Assembly: GCA_050945995.1 (NCBI GenBank)
Contig: JBMNUA010000001.1
Span: forward strand, 1 to 34,862
Source of the DNA: RUG11247 sp050945995
Lineage (GTDB): Bacteria; Bacillota; Clostridia; Christensenellales; Aristaeellaceae
Reading direction: 5' to 3'
DNA: 34,862 bases
Below the pieces are notes generated by a model that searched no databases, was not told where the DNA came from, and worked only from the letters and a program-made list of their open reading frames with translations. Made by a program: the position numbers and the translations under genes. Positions 6,429 to 13,986 of the stretch are shown in pieces. Each line of letters starts with the position of its first letter. The first letter of the stretch is position 1.

Positions 6429-7490
6429 ATGAAGCGTATAGGCGTACTCACCTCCGGCGGCGACGCGCCCGGCATGAACGCGGCGATCCGCTCGGTGGTC
6501 AGAACGGGGATGGGTCTGGGCATGTCGGTGATCGGGTTCAAGCGCGGGTACAACGGATTGTTGATGCGCAGCGACAATGAGCGCGACGATTTTGAAATCC
6601 TCACGTCCCGCAGCGTTTCCGATAAGGTGCACCGCGGCGGCACGTTTTTGATGACGGCGCGCTGCGCGGAGTTCATCGATCCGATCTACCAAAAGCGCGC
6701 GGTCGAAAACCTGCGCGCGCTCGGCATCGAAGGGCTCGTCGTCATCGGCGGCGACGGCACCTACCGCGGCGCGCAGGATCTGTGCGCCCTTGGGTTTCCG
6801 GCGATTGGCATCCCCGGAACGATCGACAACGACCTGAATTATACGGATTATACCATCGGCTTTGACACCGCCGTCAACACCGCCTGCGACGCTGTGAACC
6901 GCATCCGCGATACGAGCGACTCGCACGAGCGCGTCAGCCTCATCACCGTAATGGGCAGAAACTGCGGCGACATCGCACTCTACACCGCCGCGGCGTGCGG
7001 CGCGGAGCTGTTTATGATCCCCGAAGAGCCGTGGAGCTTGGAGGATATCGCCGAGCGCGTCAAGTGGGGCGTGCTTCGCGGCAAGCGCTCGATGATGATG
7101 GTGTTCGCCGAGGGCGCGCTCAAATCGCTCACGAGCGATACTGCCGCCATCATCGCGGGCAACCCGAATTTGAGCGATATGAGCGTCCATCATCTCACCA
7201 GCTCGCAGATCGCGCAGATCATCGAGGAATTGTCCGGTCAGGAAACGCGCGCGACCGTGCTCGGCTACATCCAGCGCGGCGGCAGCCCCTCCGCGCGCGA
7301 TCGCGTGCTCGCGACAAGGCTCGGCGCGTATGCAACCCAGCTATTGCGCGATGACGAGGGCGGGTGCGCGGTGGGCGTGCGCGGCGAACGGATGATCCAT
7401 GTGCCGCTTGCGGATACGCAGAAGGGCGAGCAGATGGAGCTTGGCGAGCTCAATAAATTAATCGGCGTGATGTCCTCCATGGCGCAATGA
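6429..7490 (+). CDS. pfkA: ATP-dependent 6-phosphofructokinase
   Basis: 353 residues. It phosphorylates fructose 6-phosphate to fructose 1,6-bisphosphate, the committed glycolytic step. The N-terminal TSGGDAPGMNAAIR block (8-21) binds nucleotide phosphates. GGDGT (107-111) carries Gly where pyrophosphate-dependent enzymes carry Asp, favouring ATP as donor. PGTIDND (129-135) contains the catalytic Asp (D133), and VMGR and GYIQRGGSPSARDR form the sugar-phosphate site. It is ~30 residues longer than the E. coli enzyme; the extra length includes an insertion around AGNPNLSDMSVHHLTSSQ, as in longer group II/III clostridial forms. It has its own promoter, and its stop overlaps the start of the next gene (ATGA), so the rRNA methyltransferase is co-translated. 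Confidence 0.95.
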   Translation: MKRIGVLTSGGDAPGMNAAIRSVVRTGMGLGMSVIGFKRGYNGLLMRSDNERDDFEILTSRSVSDKVHRGGTFLMTARCAEFIDPIYQKRAVENLRALGIEGLVVIGGDGTYRGAQDLCALGFPAIGIPGTIDNDLNYTDYTIGFDTAVNTACDAVNRIRDTSDSHERVSLITVMGRNCGDIALYTAAACGAELFMIPEEPWSLEDIAERVKWGVLRGKRSMMMVFAEGALKSLTSDTAAIIAGNPNLSDMSVHHLTSSQIAQIIEELSGQETRATVLGYIQRGGSPSARDRVLATRLGAYATQLLRDDEGGCAVGVRGERMIHVPLADTQKGEQMELGELNKLIGVMSSMAQ

Positions 7491-8776
7491 CGCAAACGAT
7501 CGACATCACAGGCATCGGCTCTGACATGCAGGGCGTGGGCAGGCTGGCGGACGAGCGCGCGGTGTTCGTCCCCGGCGCGCTGCCGGGCGAGCGCGTCACG
7601 GTGCGCATCACGCGCGATGCGGGCAGGTTTTGCGAGGCGGAGCTGACCAAAGTGCTCGCGCCGTCCGCGCATCGGATTGCGCCGAATTGCCCGCATGACG
7701 GGGCTTGCGGCGGCTGCCGGATTCGGCACGCCGCGTATGACCATACCCTCGAATTAAAACGCATGCGCGTGGTAGACGCGCTAACGCGCATCGCCGGCAT
7801 TGAATCGCCCGCGGTGCGCGAGACCATCGGCTGCGAAACCCCCGACCGCGCGCGCAACAAGGCGGAGTACCCCATCCGCAATGGCGTGATCGGCATGTTC
7901 GCGGCGGGCGGCGCGCGGCTCGTGCCGATTGAGGATTGCCTGCTGCAAAGCGCGCAGAGCGTCGCCATCATGCGGCGCGCCGCCGAACTCCTCAAGGGCT
8001 CGAATGTGTCGGGCTGGCTCGTCACGCGCACGAATGCGCAGGGCGACGGCATGGCGATATTGAGCGCACAGGGCAAGCCGCCCGCGTGGCTGGATCGGCT
8101 CGCGGAAATCCCCGGCGTGCGTTCTATATGGCATTGCGCGCTCAAGCCTCGACCGACGCATGCGCTCGACGGCGCGATGCACCATGTTTGCGGCGAGCGC
8201 ACCATCCGCGAGACGCTCTGCGGTCTGGATTTTGACATCTCCCCGCAGACCTTTTTTCAAGTGAATACTGCGCAGGCGGAAATTTTATATGAGCGCGCAC
8301 TGGATGCGGCGGGACTGACTGATGAAAGCCGCGTGCTCGACGCCTATTGCGGATGCGGCACGCTCACGCTCGCGGCGGCGAAATACGCTCAAAGCGCGCT
8401 CGGTGTGGAGATTGTCGCCCCGGCGATTTCGGACGCGCGCAAAAACGCCGCGCGCAACCGCCTTGACCATAAGACGCGCTTTGTCTGCGCCGATGCCGGC
8501 GCGGAGATCCCGCACCTCGTGCGCGCGGGCGAGATGTTCGACCGCGTGATCGTCGATCCGCCGCGCAAGGGATGCGATCCCGCGCTGATCGAAGCGCTTG
8601 GGCTTCTCAAGCCCGAACGCATCGCCTATGTCTCCTGCGATCCCGCCACGCTCGCGCGCGATGTCAAGCGGCTGCGCGCACATGGGTATGGTTTGGCTTG
8701 GGCGCAGCCGGTGGATATGTTCCCGTGGACGGGGCATGTGGAGTGTGTGGTGTTGATGTCGAGGGAGCGGTATTGA
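7487..8776 (+). CDS. rlmD: 23S rRNA (uracil-5-)-methyltransferase, RumA/RlmD-RlmCD type
   Basis: 429 residues, full length for the family. It methylates C5 of a uridine in 23S rRNA with SAM. An N-terminal TRAM domain (residues ~3-55) is followed by an iron-sulfur cluster motif with C68, C74, C77 and a fourth cysteine C151. The C-terminal methyltransferase domain shows LDAYCGCGTLTLAAAK (SAM motif I), VDPPRKGCDPALI (motif IV) and IAYVSCDPATLARD, where the cysteine is the catalytic nucleophile. The ATG overlaps the pfkA stop by 4 nt. Bacillota often have one enzyme modifying both U747 and U1939 (RlmCD), so the exact target is not decided; the symbol marks the family. Confidence 0.92.
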   Translation: MTQTIDITGIGSDMQGVGRLADERAVFVPGALPGERVTVRITRDAGRFCEAELTKVLAPSAHRIAPNCPHDGACGGCRIRHAAYDHTLELKRMRVVDALTRIAGIESPAVRETIGCETPDRARNKAEYPIRNGVIGMFAAGGARLVPIEDCLLQSAQSVAIMRRAAELLKGSNVSGWLVTRTNAQGDGMAILSAQGKPPAWLDRLAEIPGVRSIWHCALKPRPTHALDGAMHHVCGERTIRETLCGLDFDISPQTFFQVNTAQAEILYERALDAAGLTDESRVLDAYCGCGTLTLAAAKYAQSALGVEIVAPAISDARKNAARNRLDHKTRFVCADAGAEIPHLVRAGEMFDRVIVDPPRKGCDPALIEALGLLKPERIAYVSCDPATLARDVKRLRAHGYGLAWAQPVDMFPWTGHVECVVLMSRERY

Positions 8777-8849
8777 TTTTACTTGGATTGCACGACAACA
8801 GCTAAATTATCTACTCGACCTAGCGTGTGTCTCTGCGTTTAAGTAAAAT
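8776..8849. repeat. Spaced inverted repeat at the left edge of the AT-rich island
   Basis: ATTTTACTT (8776-8784, starting on the last base of the rlmD stop) is the reverse complement of AAGTAAAAT (8841-8849). The 56-bp spacer has no recognisable content. It marks where base composition changes from GC-rich to AT-rich. Too short to name as an element end. Confidence 0.4.
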
Positions 8850-8968
8850 GTCGATTGAATCCATCCTAACCGCGCAAGCGGCTTAGCGGTCGAAATGAAC
8901 ATTCGCAAGATTGTGTGAACAGAGCATATATCAAGCTTCTGGGCAAACCGTCATTTGGAGGAGCGAAT

Positions 8969-9490
8969 ATGAGTACACGGATAAAACTTGCCGAAACGGC
9001 GAAGGAAAAAGCACGATTACCTTTCCATGGTTTTATAGAAGGAAAAGAGTCAAATATTCAACCGATAGTCAGCCTCTTTCCGAAATGGAACATACAAAGC
9101 GCCGATAGAATGTGGTGTGCTGGATTTGTTTATTATTGCTGTATTGAAGCAGGTTTTAAGATACCATACAGTCCGAAAGGCTGTGTATCGTGCAGTCTTG
9201 CCGGATGCGGTGGTTGGGAAGAATTTGCGCTGAAAGATAGTAGAATTGAATATCATCCACGAAGTGATCATGATTTTACCCCTGCGGCTGGTGACATTGT
9301 TCTTTACGACCATGTCTTTATAAATCGCGAACATGACCATATCGGAATCGTACTGGAAGATAAAACTGATTCTATTATTGTAGCAGAAGGAAACACATAT
9401 AATGATAATATTTCACGAATTCTTGAGCGTAAGAAGAATGAACATATCCGGGCGTATATCCGCATACCAAATGGTTACTCCCAGGACTAA
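8969..9490 (+). CDS. CHAP-domain (NlpC/P60-like fold) putative amidase/peptidase, AT-rich
   Basis: 173 residues from the ATG at 8969, chosen because GGAGGAGC lies directly upstream; in-frame starts further up lack this. The pattern is that of CHAP papain-like hydrolases: catalytic cysteine C50 in DRMWCAGFVYY, then AAGDIVLYD (107-115), histidine H124 in HDHIGIVLE and EGN (140-142) as the third polar position. Such domains cleave peptidoglycan cross-bridges or amide bonds, or serve as amidases in other contexts. There is no signal peptide, membrane segment or cell-wall-binding repeat, so it is either cytoplasmic or exported by an unusual way. A cysteine-rich stretch (CVSCSLAGC, 72-80) is unusual. 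The composition is AT-rich compared with rlmD and smpB, and it shares the island with the next gene. Substrate unknown. Confidence 0.75.
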   Translation: MSTRIKLAETAKEKARLPFHGFIEGKESNIQPIVSLFPKWNIQSADRMWCAGFVYYCCIEAGFKIPYSPKGCVSCSLAGCGGWEEFALKDSRIEYHPRSDHDFTPAAGDIVLYDHVFINREHDHIGIVLEDKTDSIIVAEGNTYNDNISRILERKKNEHIRAYIRIPNGYSQD

Positions 9491-9597
9491 GATATGATTT
9501 ATTAAAACATCAATCTGACGGTCTCATTTTATGTGGAGTGTAAAGTGTTGAGGTGGACAGCTGAATCACAAGTATTCTGTAAAAGGAGATCACCGAA

Positions 9598-10437
9598 ATG
9601 ATGATTGAGAGATACTACGGCATATCACCTGACATCGTGCAGCAGTTGATCGCCGCAACTAAGAACAAAGTAAATGATAGAAGCGGAGACAACCGATTCA
9701 AATCAACAAAGGTATTTTTATTTGACGAGTATGCTGTGCTAAGCATGCAGAACATGGATGTGCGAAATGTCGAGGTAAAGGATGTGGATTACAAGCATCT
9801 CGGGCGGTTATGCGAAACACTACTCGATTTACATACACAAGGAGTTCACGTTTTGCCCATACGCGCATTCCAAAGTGAGAACGGAAGCGGCTACATGGTG
9901 CAGCAACGGGCGAAAGGCGCGGAATTATATGAAAGAGACAAGTTGCTCGACAAACATTATATCTTAGGGCACGTCGCGCTTTTATCAAACGCGCCGCAAG
10001 CGTACTATGATAAGTTTGTCGCCGATGCCATAGCGATTATGGAAAAAGGCGTGCTTATCGACTTTGTGGGAAAAGACAATTTCTTTTATCACGAAGAGAT
10101 CGGCTTTCAGTTCATTGACCTTTATGCACACAACGATTATGTATACGGATTAACCGACATTAAACCGAATATCAAACAATTGGCGGCGCGCAACTGTTTC
10201 ATACCATGCTATTTTGATGCTGTGCCGACGCATCGCGACACGGTATCGAACGTGCTGTCCGAGCTTACGGAATGCGAGTGGAAATTATTGAAACAGCAGA
10301 ACGCGACCATATTTACTAAGTGCAAAACAGCATTGATCAAAAACGGCGTAGCGGAAAAAATGATCGATAAAATCATTTCGGATGATGGATTTATCCCACA
10401 GAAACATCAATTGGGATTGGATCGGAATCATTCATAA
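9598..10437 (+). CDS. Unknown protein with kinase-fold-like motifs, AT-rich
   Basis: 279 residues from the first ATG, preceded by AAAAGGAGAT. I do not recognise a named family. The order of motifs resembles an aminoglycoside-phosphotransferase/protein-kinase-like fold: a possible ATP lysine in KSTKVFLFDEY (K35/K38), a hinge-like VQQRAKGAELY (101-111), a catalytic-loop-like LIDFVGKDN (D155, N161) and a metal-Asp-like FIDL (D174). The usual catalytic-loop histidine is absent, and the glycine-rich loop is not obvious, so it could be an atypical or inactive kinase. No signal peptide or membrane segment. It lies 107 bp behind the CHAP gene in the same orientation and with the same AT-rich composition, so the two probably arrived together. 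Function not assigned; the kinase reading is inference from motif spacing. Confidence 0.65.
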   Translation: MMIERYYGISPDIVQQLIAATKNKVNDRSGDNRFKSTKVFLFDEYAVLSMQNMDVRNVEVKDVDYKHLGRLCETLLDLHTQGVHVLPIRAFQSENGSGYMVQQRAKGAELYERDKLLDKHYILGHVALLSNAPQAYYDKFVADAIAIMEKGVLIDFVGKDNFFYHEEIGFQFIDLYAHNDYVYGLTDIKPNIKQLAARNCFIPCYFDAVPTHRDTVSNVLSELTECEWKLLKQQNATIFTKCKTALIKNGVAEKMIDKIISDDGFIPQKHQLGLDRNHS

Positions 10438-10451
10438 AAGGATGCACTTCC

Positions 10452-10583
10452 TCAATTAAAACCGTAGATCCGCCGACGATCCGGTAGCAGTTCATGATCA
10501 TGTTTCACCCTCATGTCCGCCACGACCCGATCCAAAGCCTGCTCCCGCTCCAATGACGCCAAATCATCATCCGTCCCTGCCAT
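10452..10583 (-). CDS. Possible small ORF, 43 residues, weak support
   Basis: An open frame from ATG at 10583 to TGA at 10452 encodes a hydrophilic peptide (starts MAGTDDDLASLEREQALDRV). No ribosome binding site is visible, and it begins right after the tmRNA terminator on the same strand. It could be a decayed remnant at the island/ssrA junction. Listed because it is the only coding-like content of this gap. Confidence 0.2.
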   Translation of the reverse strand: MAGTDDDLASLEREQALDRVVADMRVKHDHELLPDRRRIYGFN

Positions 10584-10586
10584 AAA

Positions 10587-10627
10587 ACAAACGCGCCGTC
10601 AATCGATTGCATCAATTGACGGCGTGT
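10587..10627 (-). terminator. Intrinsic terminator of smpB-ssrA
   Basis: A 13-bp stem (10615-10627 with 10591-10603, one G-U pair) encloses an 11-nt loop just past the tmRNA CCA. On the minus strand it is followed by TTGTTTTATG, a U-rich tail. Confidence 0.85.
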
Positions 10628-10631
10628 GATC

Positions 10632-10981
10632 TGGTGGAGGTGCGGGGAGTTGAACCCCGGTCCGAAAGCCAGACGGCAAGAGCTTCTCCGAGCGCATTCC
10701 ATTATTTTACATTCCCTCTGCCGCACCGCAATGGACAGCGTTACGGGTTCAGTAGCTTCATAAAATCCCACCCGCCGCAAAGCTTACGCGGGCTGGTTCC
10801 CTGCTTTTGCAGCGCCGATTGCCTACGCCGCAGGAGGCTTAGGGTCGACGTTCGCGGACTAAGCCGCGAAAGCTACGTTTTCGTAGTTGTCAGTTCAATT
10901 ATTGTTCCCGTTGTCAGGCGGTACAGGGCCGCCGCTCGCTACTCCAGCAATCCGAACCCCCGTCGAAACCAGTACACCCCC
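10632..10981 (-). ncRNA. ssrA: Transfer-messenger RNA (tmRNA)
   Basis: The minus strand starts GGGGGTGTACTGGTTTCGAC, the near-universal tmRNA 5' end, and finishes with the T arm GGTTCAACTCC, a CACCTCC acceptor strand, A and CCA, giving a tRNA-like domain from the two ends (one G-U in the acceptor). The tag reading frame lies at 10891-10859: GAC AAC TAC GAA AAC GTA GCT TTC GCG GCT TAG, giving DNYENVAFAA and stop. The resume codon would be GAC (or the ACT before it) rather than the more common Ala codon. About 350 nt long. It rescues stalled ribosomes together with SmpB, encoded 15 nt upstream on the same strand. No separate promoter is seen, so it is probably processed from a joint transcript. 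Confidence 0.97.
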
Positions 10982-10996
10982 ATGTGTGCGGCGGGG

Positions 10997-11458
10997 TTAC
11001 CCCCTGCCCGCGAAGGCGCGCTCGATGTCGCGGTCCGTGTCGCGCTTTGCCATGTCGTCGCGCTTGTCGTAGAGCTTCTTTCCCTTGCAGAGCGCGATTT
11101 CCATCTTCATCCTACCATCTTTCAGGTACACGCTCAGCGGGATGATCGAAAACCCCTTCTGCATCACATCCGCCTGCAACCTGCGTATCTCATGCTTGTG
11201 CATGAGAAGCCTTTTGGGTCTGAGCGGATCGGTGTTCGCGTAACTGCCCTTCTCGTAGGGGCTGATGTGCATGTTCTGCACATATAGCTCGCCGCCGCGC
11301 ACGGCGACGAAGCTGTCGGCGAGGTTGCACTTGCCAAGGCGTATGGATTTGACCTCCGTGCCCTTCAACTCAACGCCCGCCTCCCAGGTCTCCAATACGA
11401 AGTAGTCGTGCCGCGCGCGGCGATTCCGGGCGACGACCTTGACGCCAGTCTGCCGCAT
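10997..11458 (-). CDS. smpB: SsrA-binding protein SmpB
   Basis: 153 residues from the ATG at 11458, chosen because GAGGAGGGCG lies 6-8 nt upstream; a longer frame opening at 11491 starts inside the promoter. SmpB binds the tRNA-like domain of tmRNA and brings it to stalled ribosomes. Family blocks visible are VVARNRRARHDYFV near the start, GVELKGTEVKSIR, the SYANTDPLRPKRLLMHK segment and the basic C-terminal tail (GKKLYDKRDDMAKRD) that enters the mRNA channel. Length and order are standard. The ssrA gene follows at once, the classic partner arrangement. Confidence 0.97.
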   Translation of the reverse strand: MRQTGVKVVARNRRARHDYFVLETWEAGVELKGTEVKSIRLGKCNLADSFVAVRGGELYVQNMHISPYEKGSYANTDPLRPKRLLMHKHEIRRLQADVMQKGFSIIPLSVYLKDGRMKMEIALCKGKKLYDKRDDMAKRDTDRDIERAFAGRG

Positions 11459-11493
11459 GCAACGCCCTCCTCGTTTCGATCCCTTGGACAATC

Positions 11494-11522
11494 AGTATAC
11501 CACAACCGCGCCCCGGTGTAAA
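11494..11522 (-). promoter_or_regulatory. Promoter of smpB-ssrA
   Basis: On the minus strand TTTACA (11522-11517), a 17-bp spacer and TATACT (11499-11494) stand about 35 nt before the smpB ATG. Each hexamer has one mismatch from consensus. Confidence 0.8.
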
Positions 11523-11541
11523 GACGCGCCACTGTCAAAAA

Positions 11542-12585
11542 TTACCAAAACGATGCGGGCAATAACTTGCGAAACGCCGTCGGCAGCGCATATCGATGCG
11601 CAATCTCCTCCTCGTCCGCCCATAGAAAATCTTCAGCGCGCGCGCCGCAATCGATGAGATAGCATGTCATCCGCCATTCGATGTGCGTAAACACATGCTC
11701 TTTTTGCCCCGCGCTTGAGATCGTAATCGGCGATGCGCCCCAATCCTCCGCCACCGCCCATGCCTGCTTCTCGCCCAGCATGCCCTGCGCATGCGGCAGC
11801 TCCCATAACCCGGCAAGCAGCCCGCGCTTCTCCCGCTTCCGAATCGCAAGCGCATCGCCGCAGCGCAGCATGAAAACCGTCATCTCCTCGACGCGCCGCT
11901 TTTTCTTCTCCGATTTCACGGGAAACGCCGCGATCGCATCGTTTTGATAAGCAAAGCACATCGCCGCCACCGGGCAGTTTTCGCATTTAGGCTGCCCGTT
12001 TGGCAGACAGACCGTCGCGCCCAGCTCGATCAGTCCCTGCGTAAACTCGCTCGTCTGATCCGCAGGATAGATACGCGAAAGCGCGTCCGCGATCATCCGC
12101 TTCGTCTTTTCAAGATCAATCGCCTCCGAAACCCCCGCGATGCGCGCGATCACCCGCAGCACGTTCCCGTCCACCGCCGGCGTCGGCAACCCAAAACAAA
12201 TCGACGCAATCGCGCCCGCCGTGTACGCGCCGACGCCCGGCAGTTTGAGCAGCGCATCATAACTATCCGGAAACGCACCGCCGTATTCGGAAACGATCAT
12301 CTGCGCCGCCCGCATCAAGTTACGCGCGCGGCTGTAATACCCAAGCCCTTCCCAGAGCTTGAGAAGCCGCGCCTCGTCAAGCGCCGCGAGCGCATAGACA
12401 TCGGGCGCTTCCGCCAGAAAGCGTTCGTAATACCCCTTCACCGTTTCGACCCGCGTTTGCTGCAGCATGATCTCCGAAATCCACACGCGATACGGATCGG
12501 CGTCGCGCCGCCAGGGGAGTGGGCGCGCATGCTTCTCAAACCATTCCGGCAGGATCGCGGCAATCGCCGGATCAAGCGCAATCAT
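11542..12585 (-). CDS. mutY: Adenine DNA glycosylase MutY (A/G-specific)
   Basis: 347 residues. It removes adenine mispaired with 8-oxoguanine. The HhH-GPD domain shows ISEIMLQQTRVETV with catalytic E38, the helix-hairpin-helix LPGVGAYTAGAIAS, and the catalytic Asp in AVDGNVLRV (D139). The iron-sulfur cluster is bound by C193, C201, C204 and C210; the first spacing is C-x7-C rather than the E. coli C-x6-C, through a PNGQPK loop that I associate with clostridial homologues. The C-terminal ~110 residues form the NUDIX-like 8-oxoG recognition domain. The ATG overlaps the stop of the upstream VOC gene by 4 nt, so the two are co-expressed. Confidence 0.95.
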   Translation of the reverse strand: MIALDPAIAAILPEWFEKHARPLPWRRDADPYRVWISEIMLQQTRVETVKGYYERFLAEAPDVYALAALDEARLLKLWEGLGYYSRARNLMRAAQMIVSEYGGAFPDSYDALLKLPGVGAYTAGAIASICFGLPTPAVDGNVLRVIARIAGVSEAIDLEKTKRMIADALSRIYPADQTSEFTQGLIELGATVCLPNGQPKCENCPVAAMCFAYQNDAIAAFPVKSEKKKRRVEEMTVFMLRCGDALAIRKREKRGLLAGLWELPHAQGMLGEKQAWAVAEDWGASPITISSAGQKEHVFTHIEWRMTCYLIDCGARAEDFLWADEEEIAHRYALPTAFRKLLPASFW

Positions 12586-12941
12586 TCGACGCTTTCAACA
12601 AATTGGATCTTCAGCCCGTCGGGATCGCGCACAAAGAAGAAGCGCACGTTCGGATTCGGTTGGAACGGACCGCTGTCGATCGCGATGCCATGCTCCTTCA
12701 CAAACGCCATTTTTTCCTCGACGGAATCAACCGCGAATCCAAGCGAGATGTCCTTGCCCATGTCCGCCGGCTCGCCCTCGGCGATCAACTCCACCTCGCT
12801 GCCCTCGCTGCCCAAAAACACGATCTGAGGACCGCCCGGCGCGCCGTGCCGCCTTCGAACCGCAAGCCCTACAATTTCCGTGTAAAATCGGATCGATTCT
12901 TCGATATCCCGCACATGCAGCGTGCACCAGCAAAATTTCAT
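12582..12941 (-). CDS. VOC-superfamily (glyoxalase I-like) protein
   Basis: 119 residues from the ATG at 12941, chosen for its GGAGG box; a longer frame opening at 12995 runs through the promoter. The typical glyoxalase/bleomycin-resistance/dioxygenase layout is visible: a start MKFCWCTLHVRDIEESIRFYTEIVG split as MKFCWCTLHVRDIEES and IRFYTEIVG, a middle block ending in the DISLGFAVDSVEE segment, and the end FFVRDPDGLKIQFVE with the metal-ligand-type glutamate. Possible metal ligands are H9 and the terminal E. It could be lactoylglutathione lyase-like or another small-molecule enzyme; substrate unknown. It heads a two-gene unit with mutY. Confidence 0.88.
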   Translation of the reverse strand: MKFCWCTLHVRDIEESIRFYTEIVGLAVRRRHGAPGGPQIVFLGSEGSEVELIAEGEPADMGKDISLGFAVDSVEEKMAFVKEHGIAIDSGPFQPNPNVRFFFVRDPDGLKIQFVESVE

Positions 12942-12976
12942 ACTCGAATCCTCCGCGCAATATTTCTCGTCAAACC

Positions 12977-13006
12977 AGTATACCACCGCGCGCACGACAG
13001 CGTCAA
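12977..13006 (-). promoter_or_regulatory. Promoter of the VOC-mutY unit
   Basis: On the minus strand TTGACG (13006-13001), an 18-bp spacer and TATACT (12982-12977) precede the VOC ATG by about 36 nt. Confidence 0.8.
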
Positions 13007-13077
13007 TCCGCGCATTTTGCAGGAAAATCGCCTCGCGCGTCGAAATTGTATTTGGATTTCATATTGGAGGTCACGGC

Positions 13078-13911
13078 ATGAAACGGAATCGGGCGGACTG
13101 GATACTGCGCTTCGTGAAGGGGATATTCATCGGCAGCGGGTTTATATTGCCCGGGGTGAGCGGCGGCGCGCTCGCCGCCGTGTTCGGTATCTACGAACGG
13201 CTCATCTCCTTCCTTTCCAATATCACAAAGGATTTTATAAAGAACTTTCGCTTTTTCCTGCCCGTGGGCTTGGGCGCGTGCGCGGGCATCTTCGCGCTCT
13301 CATTTTTGGTCAGCTACGCCTTCGGCAGCGCGGAGGTATACGTCATCTGGTTTTTCATCGGCTGTGTGGTCGGCATGGCGCCCGCGCTCATCCGCCAATC
13401 GGGCAAGCGGGGGAGAAAGCCCCTGCACATCGCGCTGATGCTCGCCGTCACCGCGGGCGCATACCTGCTGCTCCGCGCGCTCGCGGCGGCTGAAATCGCC
13501 AGCCTCCCGCAGAACATGCTCACATGGCTGCTCGCGGGCGGCATCATCGGGCTGGGCGTGATCGTGCCCGGGCTCTCGCCCTCCAACCTGCTCGTCTACA
13601 TGGATCTGTATAAGCCCATGGCGGACGGCATCAAGGACATGCAGTTTCCCGTGATCCTGCCCCTTGTCCTCGGCGCGTTCGGCTGCGTGGTGCTCCTGTC
13701 AAAGCTCATGAGCTATATCTTCTCAAGGGCGTATGCCGCGCTCTATCACATCATCCTCGGCGTGGTGTTCGCCTCGACGCTTGCCATCATCCCCTTTGAT
13801 TTCGCGTACCTAGGTCTGGGCGGTCTGTACTGCCTGCTCGCCTGCGCGGCGGGCGCAGCGCTCGCCTACGGCATGAGCATGCTCGAGGGCAAATACGTCC
13901 CCGAGGACTGA
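13078..13911 (+). CDS. DUF368 membrane protein, probable undecaprenyl-phosphate translocase (PopT-type)
   Basis: 277 residues from the ATG at 13078 (TTGGAGG 7-8 nt upstream). Multi-pass membrane protein with the DUF368 hallmark repeated in two halves: SGFILPGVSGGALAAVFGIYE (PGVSGG at 25-30) and IGLGVIVPGLSPSNLLVYMD (PGLSPS at 164-169), as expected of an inverted-repeat transporter. Members of DUF368 have been shown to recycle undecaprenyl phosphate across the cytoplasmic membrane for envelope polymer synthesis. About 7-8 hydrophobic segments are visible, with a short cytoplasmic basic loop (RQSGKRGRKP). It is followed by another membrane protein in the same orientation. Family assignment is firm; the transported lipid is from family knowledge. 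Confidence 0.88.
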   Translation: MKRNRADWILRFVKGIFIGSGFILPGVSGGALAAVFGIYERLISFLSNITKDFIKNFRFFLPVGLGACAGIFALSFLVSYAFGSAEVYVIWFFIGCVVGMAPALIRQSGKRGRKPLHIALMLAVTAGAYLLLRALAAAEIASLPQNMLTWLLAGGIIGLGVIVPGLSPSNLLVYMDLYKPMADGIKDMQFPVILPLVLGAFGCVVLLSKLMSYIFSRAYAALYHIILGVVFASTLAIIPFDFAYLGLGGLYCLLACAAGAALAYGMSMLEGKYVPED

Positions 13912-13986
13912 TCCATCCGCCGCCCGCCCACGCGCATGGAACGACGCGTAGCGCGCATAGACTTTCTGTGCAAGGCGGTGTTTTTT

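Noticed and set aside
8776..8968. Second copy of the ssrA 3' end expected for an integrated island
   Set aside because: I searched by eye for the GGTGGAGGTGCGGGG-type end and found none at the left flank; no attachment site can be claimed.
10607..11287. 226-codon plus-strand open frame across ssrA and smpB
   Set aside because: It runs through tmRNA and the antisense of smpB; both are clearly identified on the other strand.
12922..13077. Longer N-terminus for the DUF368 protein
   Set aside because: The frame is open upstream, but that part is antisense to the VOC gene start and its promoter, and the GGAGG box points to the ATG at 13078.
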